From Thermogemmatispora tikiterensis (GTDB lineage: Bacteria > Chloroflexota > Ktedonobacteria > Ktedonobacterales > Ktedonobacteraceae): 64,000 nucleotides of DNA. Positions 19,301 through 27,068 of this stretch are shown here, one piece after another. The notes under the pieces are model-generated. The model ran no database searches and was not told the origin of the DNA. It was given only the letters and a program-made list of their open reading frames with translations. Both the position numbers and the translations under genes were made by a program. How positions within the stretch are numbered: the first letter of the stretch is position 1; every line of letters begins with the position of its first letter. The stretch covers positions 4,662,885-4,726,884 of the forward strand of contig NZ_MCIF01000002.1 in the NCBI RefSeq assembly GCF_003268475.1, given 5' to 3'.

Positions 19301-19694
19301 CATCGAGGTGCAAGGCTTTGGGCAGCGCTATATCGATGCCCACGGCACAACCCTGGGTAGCGTCAGCATCAGCGCAAACAGCATCTCGCACTTTATCACC
19401 TTCAGCGTCCCGAAGGCCAGCCTTGGCCAGCCCGGACCCGGCTGGGGCTTCACGGTCACCCTGACCGGCCAGGATGGCTTTCAGCCAGATCAGGCGCGGG
19501 CTTTCACCAGCACGCCTGGCCCCTATACCTTTGGTGTCTGCGCCACGGCCAGCAGTGACCCGCACTGCACTGTTGATCCAGGTACGGTACCGAAGGTGAT
19601 GGATACGCTGACGCCGCCCGGGGTGCAGCAGGCCGACGAGCTGGACTATACGCGCCATCAGCCGGTGGTCTTGCAAGATATCGTCATCCCTTAG
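16308..19694 (+). CDS. Secreted GH15 glucodextranase/glucoamylase
   Basis: 1128 residues. Signal peptide with hydrophobic core RLILALLCCALLLVLPGG, cleavage near ASAQA. Then the glucodextranase N-terminal beta-sandwich (GPGALSYFDLARKDCVGTA, VWFTLADGVLSDVYFPTIDNTN), the GH15 (alpha/alpha)6 barrel (FGSYREVFARDLYEAW, QQRPDGSMPRN, QLDETSYPI, EEQSGYSPSTIAAEIAG with the probable general acid Glu, and TWAEGAFVRL with the probable base Glu), an Ig-like spacer, and a C-terminal glucodextranase-type domain (DPAGDDNGPGNYAYP). It releases glucose from dextran- or starch-like alpha-glucans outside the cell. The ATG at 16308 has GAGGGTG at good distance; a GTG twelve bases upstream is too close to that site. 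No sugar-uptake genes are adjacent. Confidence 0.92.
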   Translation: MIAEEVQRMQRLMHGRSQNASSGYGAWLRQPAPMRLILALLCCALLLVLPGGSASAQARQPYRVATDGPGALSYFDLARKDCVGTARNTTSKVWFTLADGVLSDVYFPTIDNTNVKTLQYIVTDGRTFTDLQERDTTYSVQLLDGAALDCRVITTARSGRYRIVTDYVTDPQRNSVVMHLRFTPLAGSLSDYHLYLYFDPTINGNGGGGSGNGGADSVLTDTSTGQPLPVAFDTNTHSNATNRSYAVPVYAALAASRPFLQVSNGFLGAASDGLVQLEQAHTLTQVYDEADNGNVVQTVQLDLSHGAELTVVLGFGTTRTAALQAARGSLTVPFARLRADYAAGWLRYDAALRPAPRLPGLDEAQWQTLRREYYLSANVIKASEDKTFPGAIVASLASPWGQAVSAGDPTNLFFGSYREVFARDLYEAWTGLLLDGDLQTARDAVAFLFYHQQRPDGSMPRNSLLNGQLAPDSFGTQLDETSYPILMAYQLQMTDADLYQHHIKPAAYFVMSHGPAYGVERWEEQSGYSPSTIAAEIAGLVAAAQLARANGDEANARLWLGVADDWQRSLEHWTVTTNGPLANHPYYIRLSKTGDPNAAISYNLGNGGPTLDQRSVIDAGFLELVRLGLKPANDPVIAESLPVVDATIKSQTSSGPGWHRYNGDGYGDAASNGHPWAPSGVGTGHVWPVLDEERGEYALANGDVSTASELLATMQRFASGVGLIPEQDWELPDLAPSPYGTDPTVASIGFQNGHPAGSASPLTWAEGAFVRLFLDLGARTLLERPAATYARYVLQHPGQTTLSIAVPGDLAAVDGSPVTVRGSSAPGNRIYVAGTNTDNNSQTTLVSTVAAADGTFSVQLPITGGTTVISVVAVSPQGATAHATRTIVWDYTPGTVLLDVSDPAGDDNGPGNYAYPTAADFHAGAFDILEFRVIDSGDTIVFKLKVGDLTPTFGSPLGAQLIDVYVHDPNAAPADTSTAASFPQRNYTIAATAAWSRLIEVQGFGQRYIDAHGTTLGSVSISANSISHFITFSVPKASLGQPGPGWGFTVTLTGQDGFQPDQARAFTSTPGPYTFGVCATASSDPHCTVDPGTVPKVMDTLTPPGVQQADELDYTRHQPVVLQDIVIP

Positions 19695-19838
19695 CTGTGC
19701 TTCTTCCTTCGGGTCGTCCTTTCCTACGGGGGTCATAGAGGCGCTCCTCGGCTCGGAACCCCGGTCCGAGGGCTGAGGGGCGCCTGCTCCCCCTCTCGCC
19801 AGCAGAATCCCACCCTATCCTGTACAGGTACAGAGAAC

Positions 19839-19877
19839 GCGGAGCCGTCCCATCCACGCGGGATGAGACGGCTCCGC
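19839..19877. terminator. Bidirectional hairpin between convergent genes
   Basis: GCGGAGCCGTC (19839-19849) pairs perfectly with GACGGCTCCGC (19867-19877); the loop adds CCATCC/GGGATG pairing. There is no T-tract on either strand. It lies in the 353-base gap between the glucodextranase and the GerMN gene; nothing else was recognised in that gap. Confidence 0.55.
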
Positions 19878-20047
19878 TGCGTTGCGTAAGGAAGCAATCC
19901 CCCTGTACAAGACAGGAAAGGAGCACAGCGTGGAGAGATGAAGCAATCTGCGACGGTGCCTGTGCGGCGCATCTCTCCTGCTGGCGGGCGGGCGGACAGC
20001 TCCTTGCCGGTCAGGGCGAAGTGAGCCGCGCGGCCTGATCTCAGAGA

Positions 20048-20692
20048 CTAACTCAGACAGCGATCAAGTCCACTGCCGTCACCAAAACAGTGACCATCGC
20101 GCGTCAGAATGACGACCCTCCGAATACTAGAGAACTGCGTCAGGGTTGCCGTGATCTCAGCCCGCACGCGCGCATCTGCGCCAATGCCAGGCGAGTTGAG
20201 TTGACGGCAGAAGCGCACAGTGGCCGTGCCAGGCTCGCTGTGGCTGCCACGCTGGTTCAGGGTGAGCGTGAAATCGGGACCACCAACCGGCAGCGGGGCC
20301 GTACAGTTCGAGGGGCCACTGAGCAGCGTATTCAGCTCGCTGAAGAGGCCAGCGCTGCGCTCGCTGGGGGTCGGTCCGGCGATCAGCATCTGCAAAGCAA
20401 AGGTGCCTACAGAAAGCGTTGGTGAGATGCGCTCTACCGGCGAGACAGCAGTTGGATCACTCGTGACAGAGACAGGGTAGCGCGAGAAGAAGACCTTGAT
20501 CGGGTAACCTCCTGGTTGGGAGGTGCTGACCGGCTGACCCTGCACCATCGGGGCAGCATTGGCCTGGCTTTGGGAATGACCAGCTCCACTGGTTGGCAGC
20601 AGCCAGGCCGCCAGCGCCAGGCTGAGGACACTCAGAACCAGAAACAGCAGGCGGGCCGAGACAGGGCGTCTTTTGGCTATCTTTCTAATCAT
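20048..20692 (-). CDS. GerMN-domain protein
   Basis: 214 residues. One N-terminal membrane anchor or signal (LLFLVLSVLSLALAAWLLP), a short polar spacer, then a GerMN (sporulation/germination) domain from about residue 62: IKVFFSRYP, ALQMLIAGPTPSERSAGLFSEL, GGPDFTLTLNQRG, TATVRFCRQL, and RAEITATLTQFSSIRRVVIL near the end. The domain occurs in spore-cortex protein GerM and in lipoproteins of Gram-positive-type bacteria, including spore-forming Ktedonobacteria; it is thought to act at the cell surface. The substrate or partner is unknown. Cys residues near the C-terminus (RFCRQL, DGHCFG, DRCLS) may form disulfides. Confidence 0.82.
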   Translation of the reverse strand: MIRKIAKRRPVSARLLFLVLSVLSLALAAWLLPTSGAGHSQSQANAAPMVQGQPVSTSQPGGYPIKVFFSRYPVSVTSDPTAVSPVERISPTLSVGTFALQMLIAGPTPSERSAGLFSELNTLLSGPSNCTAPLPVGGPDFTLTLNQRGSHSEPGTATVRFCRQLNSPGIGADARVRAEITATLTQFSSIRRVVILTRDGHCFGDGSGLDRCLS

Positions 20693-20961
20693 TCACTTTT
20701 TAACCTTTTTAAGTTTTGAGAGATGCTTTAAAAGAGAGTATACATGACAAAACAAGAGATGGATGAGAGATCGCTCCTGCCTCGACCGGGCGAGTGGAGC
20801 AGGCCGCGACGGACCTGGCGCTGTACGACCCTGGCCTGATAAGTGCTTGCTTCCTTAAAGAAGTATGCCTGTTGGAGCCGGGAGCCAGCAATGGAGCAGC
20901 TCACAGTCAGACTGTGAACTGGATCACACTACTGGCTCCTCTCTTCTCCTGTCATGGCTGG

Positions 20962-21639
20962 CTAGAGGCCATCTGGATCTGGCTGGCTGGCCGATACGGG
21001 GATCGGTTCATCGGCGGCGAATAGCTCGCGCAGATAAGGGTTCAGAAAGACGCCCTGGGGATCAAGCTGGGCGCGCAGGCGGCGGAAGTCGTGCCAGCGG
21101 GGATAGAGGGTCGCCAATTCCTCGGCGCGGCGCGTGTGGATCTTGCCCCAATGTGGGCGCCCTTCGTAGCGTCGGAAAATGGCCTCCACGTGGCGGAAAT
21201 AGGGCTTATATTCCATCCCCTTGTACATGTGCACGGCCACATAAGCCGAGTCGCGCCCATAAGCCGGGCTGAGCCAGATATCGTCTCCCTTCACAAAGCG
21301 GCACTCGACCGGAAAATGCACCTTAAAGCGCTGCTCCTCGATGCAGGCACGGATCTCCTCAAGCACGGGTCGCAGCTGGTCGGCGGGGATACTGTACTCC
21401 ATCTCGACGAAGCGCACCAGGCGCGGCGTGGCGAAGATGCGATGAGGATAGTCAATTTCGTCGACGCTGGCCACGCCCAGGGCTGAAATGCGGCTGACCG
21501 TCGCTGAAAGAGCCGGCACCAGGCGATTAGCCTCCGATAGCAGCCAGAAGACGCCGTTCTCCAGTACGAGCTGGTTCAGGTTGCTCCACAGGCGGCCCCA
21601 GCGGCTGTTCTGGCGGACAGCCTCCTCCGTGGTATTGAT
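20962..21639 (-). pseudogene. Sugar-1,4-lactone oxidase (ALO-like FAD oxidase), C-terminal half, cut by transposon
   Basis: Last 225 residues of a D-arabinono-1,4-lactone-oxidase-like protein: NQLVLENGVFWLL, RFVEMEYSIPA, FPVECRFVKGDDIWLSP, RPHWGKIHT and LDPQGVFLNPYL, all typical of the ALO C-terminal domain. The frame is open up to the transposon border at 21639/21640. The N-terminal half lies at 24420-25103. Joining 24420 to 21639 restores an uninterrupted frame (…WVQAK-INTTEEAV…) of about 453 residues, the family's normal size. Neither half contains other lesions, so the interruption looks recent. Confidence 0.87.
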
Positions 21640-21758
21640 CCATCAAGACGTCTTGCTGAGGCCCTGGATGAATCCAGAGGTAGAAGGCAGGGTTTCCCAC
21701 GACTCAACCATCTCTATCAGGCATAGTACGCCATAGACGGGTGTTTACATGCTAGGTG

Positions 21759-21787
21759 TTGACAGGTAGCTATCTGTGTGATATAGT
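21759..21787 (+). promoter_or_regulatory. Consensus promoter with overlapping palindromic operator, upstream of the XRE gene
   Basis: TTGACA (21759-21764), 17 bases, TATAGT (21782-21787). The spacer holds ACAGGTAGCTATCTGT (21762-21777), an inverted repeat with only one mismatched pair, placed where a bound repressor would block polymerase. Autoregulation by the XRE protein encoded 70-100 bases downstream is the natural inference. Confidence 0.75.
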
Positions 21788-21859
21788 ACAGGTGAAAAGG
21801 GTGATAGGTCTCTTCAGTTTGTGGTAGGGTGGTAGGAGATGATCCGAGGGGGTGTCCTT

Positions 21860-22087
21860 GTGACTGTCCAGGAATGGATTGATTATCTGGGCATGACCCA
21901 GATGGATTTGGTAAGGATTGCTGACATTTCGCCTACAACGCTAAGGCGCCTTGAGAGGGGTGAGCCTGTCCGGAAGCATATTGTCTCTAAAGTTGTAAGG
22001 GCCTTGAATAAAGAGTTGGCTAGGCAAGGTGAAGGGATTGTTCTTCGTGCTGAGGATCTCGATGGTATTGTGATCTCTAAGAGGTAA
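21860..22087 (+). CDS. Small XRE/HTH-type regulator (transposon cargo)
   Basis: 75 residues from the GTG at 21860, which has GAGGGGG eight bases upstream; an ATG at 21839 would add seven residues but its purine stretch is too close. The body is a single helix-turn-helix: MTQMDLVRIADISPTTLRRLERGEPV, then a short C-terminal helix (IVSKVVRALNKELARQG). Such single-domain proteins usually repress their own promoter. Codon use is clearly AT-richer (GTT, GAT, TCT, AAG) than the flanking host genes, a sign of foreign origin. It may regulate the element; inference. Confidence 0.75.
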   Translation: MTVQEWIDYLGMTQMDLVRIADISPTTLRRLERGEPVRKHIVSKVVRALNKELARQGEGIVLRAEDLDGIVISKR

Positions 22088-22098
22088 TCTTAGAAGTA

Positions 22099-22129
22099 GA
22101 AGCGCTCAAGCTCACACCTTGAGCGCTTC
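22099..22129 (+). terminator. Perfect 12-bp hairpin behind the XRE gene
   Basis: GAAGCGCTCAAG, seven-base loop CTCACAC, CTTGAGCGCTTC, 11 bases after the XRE stop. No T-tract follows. Likely a terminator or RNA-processing site. The following 311 bases to the next gene contain an inverted repeat GACCCCGGC (22234-22242) / GCCGGGGTC (22307-22315) and a GTACCGA/TCGGTAC pair near 22157-22189, which could be part of a structured RNA; no gene seen there. Confidence 0.6.
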
Positions 22130-22440
22130 GGTGAGGCTCGCTGGCCGCTTGCGCTATGTACCGATCTTGCCTAGGGGGTAGTCGGTACACAGTCTATCGA
22201 GACAGCGAGGTCTGGATGTAGTATGCCACGTCTGACCCCGGCTGTCAAGCGCGATCAGCGGTCTTTCTGGTCTGTCCGCTGTTGTATCGTTGGTCGCTTG
22301 CTGGCTGCCGGGGTCGGGCTGTCTTGTCAAGACCCCGCGCGTCCCAGCAGGCCAGAGGTTCCCGCGTTCTGTGTTGTGCCTGCCTGTCTGTCCCGTTCGT
22401 GGAACGACTGGCAAACAAGCAAGCAAGGAGGAAGACCATC

Positions 22441-23094
22441 ATGGCCGAGCTGTCTTGTCCTACAGGGTCCCCTGATCCACAGCAGCCCCTGGACCCGGTC
22501 CTGGTTGCCGACCGCGCGGGGTTCCCACCTGCGCCGTCTGGTGAGTGTGCTGCTGTCACTGCCTCGCCCGCTGAGTCCGTCCCCCTGCCGTCGCTCCCAG
22601 CGCAGGAGACCGCTCCTGCGGCGGCTTCCCCGGCGATGGCCCCCGTGCCGTTGCCTCGCTGCGCGATGCTCGTCACGGTGGCGCAGGGAAAACCCCCGGA
22701 GCTGGTTCACGTCCCCTTCATCGAGGTCAGCGATCCCGAGTTCGTGAGGGGGTACTACTACGGGACTCTGTACTACTTTATCGACGGCTATCGGGAAGAT
22801 GACTCCCACCGTGTCTTGACGGATCAAGCCCTCATCGAGGAATTCCTGCAAATCTTCTCCGAAGGCGAAGCCTATGAGGAGCCGCCCGATGGGAGTAGTT
22901 GGCAGGAGTGGGCTGCCTGGACCGCCGGGTTCATGGCCGGGCTGATCTCGGCCCGCATCCCCTCGTTGCTGCCGCTCTACGGCAACTGTGAGGCGTGTCA
23001 TCAGCCCGTGCGGGCCTGTGGGCATTGCCCCCGCTGCGACGATCCCTGCACCTGTCTGCCTCCTCGGACCAGCGATCCAGGCGTTGCCCACTAG
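22441..23094 (+). CDS. Unknown cargo protein with Cys-rich C-terminus
   Basis: 217 residues, not recognised. ATG preceded by a strong AAGGAGG. Residues 1-75 are Pro/Ala/Ser-rich and probably disordered. Residues 76-185 form an acidic, aromatic-rich globular part (VHVPFIEVSDPEFVRGYYYG, TLYYFIDGYREDD, EFLQIFSEGE, WQEWAAWTAGFMAGLI). The C-terminus has seven Cys and two His in about 25 residues (CEACHQPVRACGHCPRCDDP, then CTC), a likely zinc ribbon. It lies 110 bases before tnpB in the same direction. Antirestriction, adaptor or regulatory roles are all conceivable; none is supported by sequence. Confidence 0.65.
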   Translation: MAELSCPTGSPDPQQPLDPVLVADRAGFPPAPSGECAAVTASPAESVPLPSLPAQETAPAAASPAMAPVPLPRCAMLVTVAQGKPPELVHVPFIEVSDPEFVRGYYYGTLYYFIDGYREDDSHRVLTDQALIEEFLQIFSEGEAYEEPPDGSSWQEWAAWTAGFMAGLISARIPSLLPLYGNCEACHQPVRACGHCPRCDDPCTCLPPRTSDPGVAH

Positions 23095-23204
23095 GCCACG
23101 CTGCTGCTGCCAGGGTCCTTCCTGCCGGCCAGCCCGAGAGGACCCTGGCAGTAAAGTAACCGGCGATCAGAAAGGGCATGAACGAACAGCGGAAGGAGGA
23201 AGGC

Positions 23205-24419
23205 ATGGCCCAGGTGCAGCGCACGATCCCGATTCTCTTGCCTGCTGATGAGGACCTGCGTCAGACCCTGGCGGTCTTCCAGGCGGTGCAGCAGCAACTC
23301 TCAGCCCCTTGCTTCAACGGGGGCAGACCGCTCTCTGCGGTGAGGTTGCACCGGGCCTGCTATCAGGAGGTCAGGGGCCAGCTCAACGCCCAGATGACCT
23401 GCACGGCCATCCGGCTGGTGGCTGCCGCCTACCAGAGTGCCCAGAGCAACCGCCGCCCGCCGCGACACCCGTTCCAGTTTCGGCGCCGACGGGCGTTGTT
23501 TCTGATCGGGCCACGAGGACGCGATGCCTCCCTGCGCCCCGATGGCTCTCTCTCGATCTGGACCGTGGCCGGACGCAAGCAGCTCCCCTACCGGGTGCCG
23601 GAGGCGTTTCAGCAGCGGCTGGCGCAGGCCAAGACCATCGACAGTCTCATGGTGCTGGAACGGGCTGGGCAGCTCATCGGGCGCCTCACCCTCACGCTGG
23701 AGGTGCCTGATCCCCCAGCGGCATGCCCAGAGACCGAGGCCATCGTGGGGATTGATCTAAACGAGACGAATGCGCTAGTGGCGGTGGATGGAGAGGAGCG
23801 GGTGCTCTTTGTGAGCGGGAAAGCGGTGAAGGTACGCAACCGGCGCACGGCGAAGACGCGGGCGCGGTTGCAGCGGAAGCTGGCGGCCCATAAGGCACAG
23901 CACCGGGACACGCGCAGTGTCCGGCGGGTGCTGAAACGGCTTGGTCGCCGGCAACGGCACCGCACCCAGACCTTTGCCCAGACGGTGGCAAAGCGCCTGG
24001 TGGACTGGGCACCTCCACAGGCGGTCCTGGTCTTTGAGCGGCTGCAGGTCCCTCCGCCTCAGCAAGAGCAGATCCGGGGGCGGGCGTTGCGACGCCGGCT
24101 CGCGCTGTGGCAGCGGGGACTGATCCGGCGCTGGGCCGAACAGCAGGCGCAGGAGCAGGGGTTGCGCGTGGTAGAGGTGAACCCGGCCTACACCAGTCAG
24201 ATCTGTTCCCACTGTGGGCAGCGAGGAACGCGTCGCCGGCATCGCTTCACCTGCCCACACTGCGGGGCCGAGGAGCATGCCGATATCAATGCCGCGCGCA
24301 ACATTCGAACGCGTGCACGCTGTACTGTCCTGCGGGGCAGTGGGCTGTTGTCAACCAGCCCTGAAGCCCGGGCCGCTGAGGCTGCGGGCAAACCTCTGGC
24401 TCCAGCCAGGGGTAGTTGA
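23205..24419 (+). CDS. tnpB: TnpB-family RNA-guided nuclease
   Basis: 404 residues. RuvC-like active site complete: Asp184 in VGIDLNETNA, Glu278 in VFERLQ, Asp360 in HADINAARNI. Zinc finger Cys334/Cys337 (CSHCG) and Cys350/Cys353 (CPHCG). The N-terminal half is the Arg-rich recognition part of OrfB proteins. TnpB uses an RNA made from the element's right end to cut DNA next to the target motif, which keeps the element in place after excision. The ATG at 23205 has GGAAGGAGG at good distance; an ATG 27 bases upstream has none. The stop codon coincides with the right border, so the guide-RNA scaffold must overlap the 3' coding region. Confidence 0.92.
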   Translation: MAQVQRTIPILLPADEDLRQTLAVFQAVQQQLSAPCFNGGRPLSAVRLHRACYQEVRGQLNAQMTCTAIRLVAAAYQSAQSNRRPPRHPFQFRRRRALFLIGPRGRDASLRPDGSLSIWTVAGRKQLPYRVPEAFQQRLAQAKTIDSLMVLERAGQLIGRLTLTLEVPDPPAACPETEAIVGIDLNETNALVAVDGEERVLFVSGKAVKVRNRRTAKTRARLQRKLAAHKAQHRDTRSVRRVLKRLGRRQRHRTQTFAQTVAKRLVDWAPPQAVLVFERLQVPPPQQEQIRGRALRRRLALWQRGLIRRWAEQQAQEQGLRVVEVNPAYTSQICSHCGQRGTRRRHRFTCPHCGAEEHADINAARNIRTRARCTVLRGSGLLSTSPEARAAEAAGKPLAPARGS

Positions 24420-24440
24420 CTTGGCCTGGACCCAAGGGGT
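24320..24440 (+). ncRNA. Putative omega (guide) RNA of TnpB, approximate limits
   Basis: Placed by analogy: in IS200/IS605 elements the guide RNA consists of the transposon right end, here overlapping the end of tnpB, plus about 15-20 bases of flank. The guide would start at 24420 and thus match the intact lactone oxidase allele directly beside its TTGAT motif. The 5' limit is a guess. Confidence 0.4.
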
Positions 24441-25103
24441 ATAGGGGAACCAGAAGAACTCGAAATGCTCGTTTTCCTGGCGATAGCGCTCCAGATTGTT
24501 CAGGCAATCCTCCAGCGAGGCGCGGCGCCCAACGTAATGCAGGGGACGGGCCGGCACGACGCGCAGGGTGACCTTGGCGATGACGCCCAGGGTGCCGAGC
24601 GAGACCTGGGCCGCTTTAAAGAGGTCGCGGTTCTCCTCTTCGGAGCACTCGATGAGATCGCCGCTGGCGGTGAGCAGTGTCAGGGCCACAGCCTGCGTGG
24701 AGAGTGAGCCAAACTGGATGCCCGTGCCGTGGGTACCCGTGCTGATGGCGCCGGCAATGCTCTGCACATCGATGTCGCCCAGGTTCTCCTGGGCCAGGCC
24801 GTGGGCAAGCAGCAGCTCACCCAGGCGCCCAAGACGTGTGCCGGCCAGCACGACTGCCGTACCGCGCTCGCGGTCAACCTTCTCCAGGCCCTGCAAGTGA
24901 TCCAGGGAGAGCAGAACGTCATCGCTCTCGACAAGAGGGGTGAACGAATGGCCGGCCCCGGCGACGCGCAGGCGGCGCCCGGCGCGCGCACACTCGGCGA
25001 CGCTACTGGCTAGCTCTTCCAGGCTCGCTGGTTGGATGATCTCCGGTCGACAGGCAACTGTACCTGACCAGTTCTGCCAGCTCTCTTTCTCTCCAGCAAT
25101 CAT
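24420..25103 (-). pseudogene. Sugar-1,4-lactone oxidase (ALO-like FAD oxidase), N-terminal half
   Basis: 228 codons containing the FAD-binding PCMH domain: WSGTVACRPEIIQPASLEEL, VAGAGHSFTPL, GTRLGRLGELL, GTHGTGIQFGSLSTQ, SLGTLGVIAKVTLRV and EFFWFPYTPWVQAK at the cut. The AAGGAG ribosome site five bases before the ATG at 25103 fixes the start; a longer upstream reading is charged and repetitive. After the border the frame runs into the transposon and stops at 24351. Upstream, 198 bases away in the same direction, is a deaminase/racemase-fold gene; this pair of families is often found together in actinobacteria, to my knowledge, so the two were probably one operon. Confidence 0.87.
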
Positions 25104-25301
25104 ACCTGCTCCTTCCTTCTTGCTTCTCTGCTCTCTCGCTTTCTGGCCGTCTTCCCGGCTTCTCTGCTCCTCGATCACTGCCTGAGTGTGGGAATTTCCT
25201 ATAGTTTAGAAAGGCCGGGACTGGCAGGGGCCAGGACCGGGGGCGGCCTCCACGGGCTGGTGGCTGCCGGCCTTTTGTGGGCGATGTCTGCTAGCTGATG
25301 C

Positions 25302-26639
25302 TCAGAGAAAGCACTGGCCATCGCCGCGGTAGGTGGTGACCTCGTCAACGATGGTGCCCTTGCTCACCAGCAGCAGGTGAGTGAAGCGTTCGCACAGCTC
25401 CCCGGCCTTGGCGTGGCGCAGAAAGATCGGATCGCCCAGGGAGAGTGCCACGGGACCGCTGTAGCGGATAGGAGTCTGGACCTCGCCGGCGCCCTCGGTA
25501 GTGATGAGCTGCGCGCCCTGGGGCAGATAAGGCTGCGGCAGCTTGTCGGGGCCCGCGGCGCCAGAGGCAACGTAGCCTCCGCCGAGGCAGGTATAGATCT
25601 GCGGATGTGGGCGGCGGACAATCTCAATGGCGAAGCCTGCCGCTGGCTGATAGCGGAAATCGCGATAGTGATCGAAGAGGGCAGGGCCATAGAAGGCTGA
25701 GCCGACGGTGATCTCGGTGACGCTCGTTTCCAGGCGTGTTGTATGTACGCTGCCGGTCCCGCCGCCGTTGACGAAGCGCACCTGGGGGGCGTACTCCTTG
25801 ATCAGGGCCACCAGGGCTGCGCGGCGCGCGGCGATCTCGCCCAACGAGCGGCGCTTGAGCCAGGTCACCAGAGCGTTCTTGAGCGCCTGGCCAGGATAGC
25901 GATCTCCCACGCCGGCGATCTGGGCCTCATAGCCCATGAGGCCGTCCAGCCAGACATGGGGCGAGGACATGATCCGCTCGATGACCGGGCGCACCTGTTC
26001 CGCCGTGCGCAGCGGCGAGCGCCAGACGCCGAAGTGTAGACCAGGGAAGTCGACGGCCATGTCAATATCAAGGCAGAGCGGCAGGCGCACACCGTAGCGG
26101 CGGGCAACGCTCTCGATCTGTTCTACGTGAGCCTGGCTATCGATCATCAGCGTGATGTGGGCCCCGTCCGCGGTAGCGCGTGCCACGGCGGCGATGTCCT
26201 CTGCGTGCCAGGTTGGGTAGCCAATCAGTAGATCGTCCAGGCCCTGGCGGGCCAGATAGACGGCCTCGCGAGCTGTGAAGGCCATAATGCCCTGAAAGGT
26301 CGGCTCGGCGGCCAGAATACGCTTGATAATGGCAACGCTGCGCAGCGACTTGGAGGCAATGCGCACCCGCGTGCCGCCGGCGCGCTCGCGTGTCAGACGA
26401 ATGTTCTCCTCCAACAGGTCCAGGTCTACATAGGCAAAGGGCAGTGGGCGCCCACGGAAAATCTCGCGGTAATACTGGTAGTCGCGGAGCATAGCTTGCG
26501 CCTGCGCAGCGCGGCTCTCAGGCATGCTGGCCGAGAAGGCGGCACTGTCACCGTTGCTGGTATCGGGCCTGGCAGAAGGCTGCTCCAGGCTGGTTGTTGG
26601 CAGGGATGGCTCGATCTGAGGAGACTGAGGCTCTGTCAT
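25302..26639 (-). CDS. Amino acid deaminase/aldolase-like protein, alanine racemase N-terminal fold (DSD1-like)
   Basis: 445 residues. PLP-dependent fold-type III enzyme: FAYVDLDLLEENI, RIASKSLRSV with the probable PLP lysine Lys97, LLIGYP, LDIDMAVDFPGLHFG, FVNGGGTGS, and the C-terminal beta domain with the DSD1-like block GDPIFLRHAKAGELCERF. Members act on D-threonine/D-serine-type hydroxy amino acids; the exact substrate is unknown. The first 45 residues are a Ser/Pro-rich extension. Ribosome site AAGGAGG before the ATG. It is the first gene of the pair whose second member, the lactone oxidase, is broken by the transposon. Confidence 0.8.
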   Translation of the reverse strand: MTEPQSPQIEPSLPTTSLEQPSARPDTSNGDSAAFSASMPESRAAQAQAMLRDYQYYREIFRGRPLPFAYVDLDLLEENIRLTRERAGGTRVRIASKSLRSVAIIKRILAAEPTFQGIMAFTAREAVYLARQGLDDLLIGYPTWHAEDIAAVARATADGAHITLMIDSQAHVEQIESVARRYGVRLPLCLDIDMAVDFPGLHFGVWRSPLRTAEQVRPVIERIMSSPHVWLDGLMGYEAQIAGVGDRYPGQALKNALVTWLKRRSLGEIAARRAALVALIKEYAPQVRFVNGGGTGSVHTTRLETSVTEITVGSAFYGPALFDHYRDFRYQPAAGFAIEIVRRPHPQIYTCLGGGYVASGAAGPDKLPQPYLPQGAQLITTEGAGEVQTPIRYSGPVALSLGDPIFLRHAKAGELCERFTHLLLVSKGTIVDEVTTYRGDGQCFL

Positions 26640-26886
26640 TGGCGGTTCCTCCTTGTGCCGGCGAGGCGAAGCGAGGCGAGGCGCGACGCGACGCGGGAAG
26701 GCGATAGGCAGCGCTCTCCTCTTCTGAAGCTCAGTTCAATCGTAGCATTGTCGCCCTGGGGAAATCAAGCGTCTTGCTGCCGTGCCGCGATGGCGTGGTG
26801 GCCCTCTGGACCGAAGGACGGAAAGCTGTCACAGAACAGAGGTCTGACTCGTCTCCTCTAATAGGACGAAGAAAAAACAGAACGCT

Positions 26887-27062
26887 GTCTTCGGGGCAGG
26901 GTGAGGGAGACGGGCCGGCGCTCAACAACAGGGGCGACGGTCTCTCCCAATTCCCGATCGGCGGTATAGCCCGTACGCCCTTGCGCTCGCTGTCGCATGG
27001 CAGCGTGAGGGCATGACCTGGGGAAGTTCCAGGGCCGACGGTATAGTCCGATAGGAGAAGAC
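26887..27062 (+). promoter_or_regulatory. FMN riboswitch (RFN element)
   Basis: The conserved RFN blocks are present in order: TTCGGGGCAGGGTGA, a variable arm, CGGCGGTATAGCCCG, another arm, GGGGAAGTTCCAG, GCCGACGGTATAGTCCGAT, AGGAGAAG. Closing stem: GTCTTC (26887-26892) with GAAGAC (27057-27062). The ribosome site AGGAG (27053-27057) of the next gene lies inside the 3' closing strand, so FMN binding should hide it: translational control. The remaining upstream part of this gap (26640-26886) shows no gene. Confidence 0.93.
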
Positions 27063-27068
27063 TGACGA

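Larger units (their letters stand above)
21640..24419 (+). mobile_element. IS200/IS605-type TnpB transposon (2,780 bp) with two cargo genes and no TnpA
   Basis: The element splits the lactone oxidase gene. It is inserted directly 3' of TTGAT (21635-21639) on the plus strand and its right end reads TTGA next to C at 24420; because C also follows TTGAT, the ends are uncertain by one base. There is no target duplication, as expected of IS200/IS605 elements, and TTGAT is the known target of ISDra2-like members. Contents, all on the plus strand: a promoter with operator, an XRE-type protein, a hairpin, a 217-residue unknown protein and tnpB at the right end. No Y1 transposase or serine recombinase is present, so mobility would need help in trans. 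A perfect palindrome CAAGACGTCTTG lies at 21644-21655 near the left end. The first third is AT-richer than the host. Confidence 0.83.

Noticed and set aside
18435..19736. Long minus-strand frame across the glucodextranase gene
   Set aside because: Antisense frame of a gene with conserved GH15 and C-terminal domains; low-complexity Gly/Arg/Ala translation.
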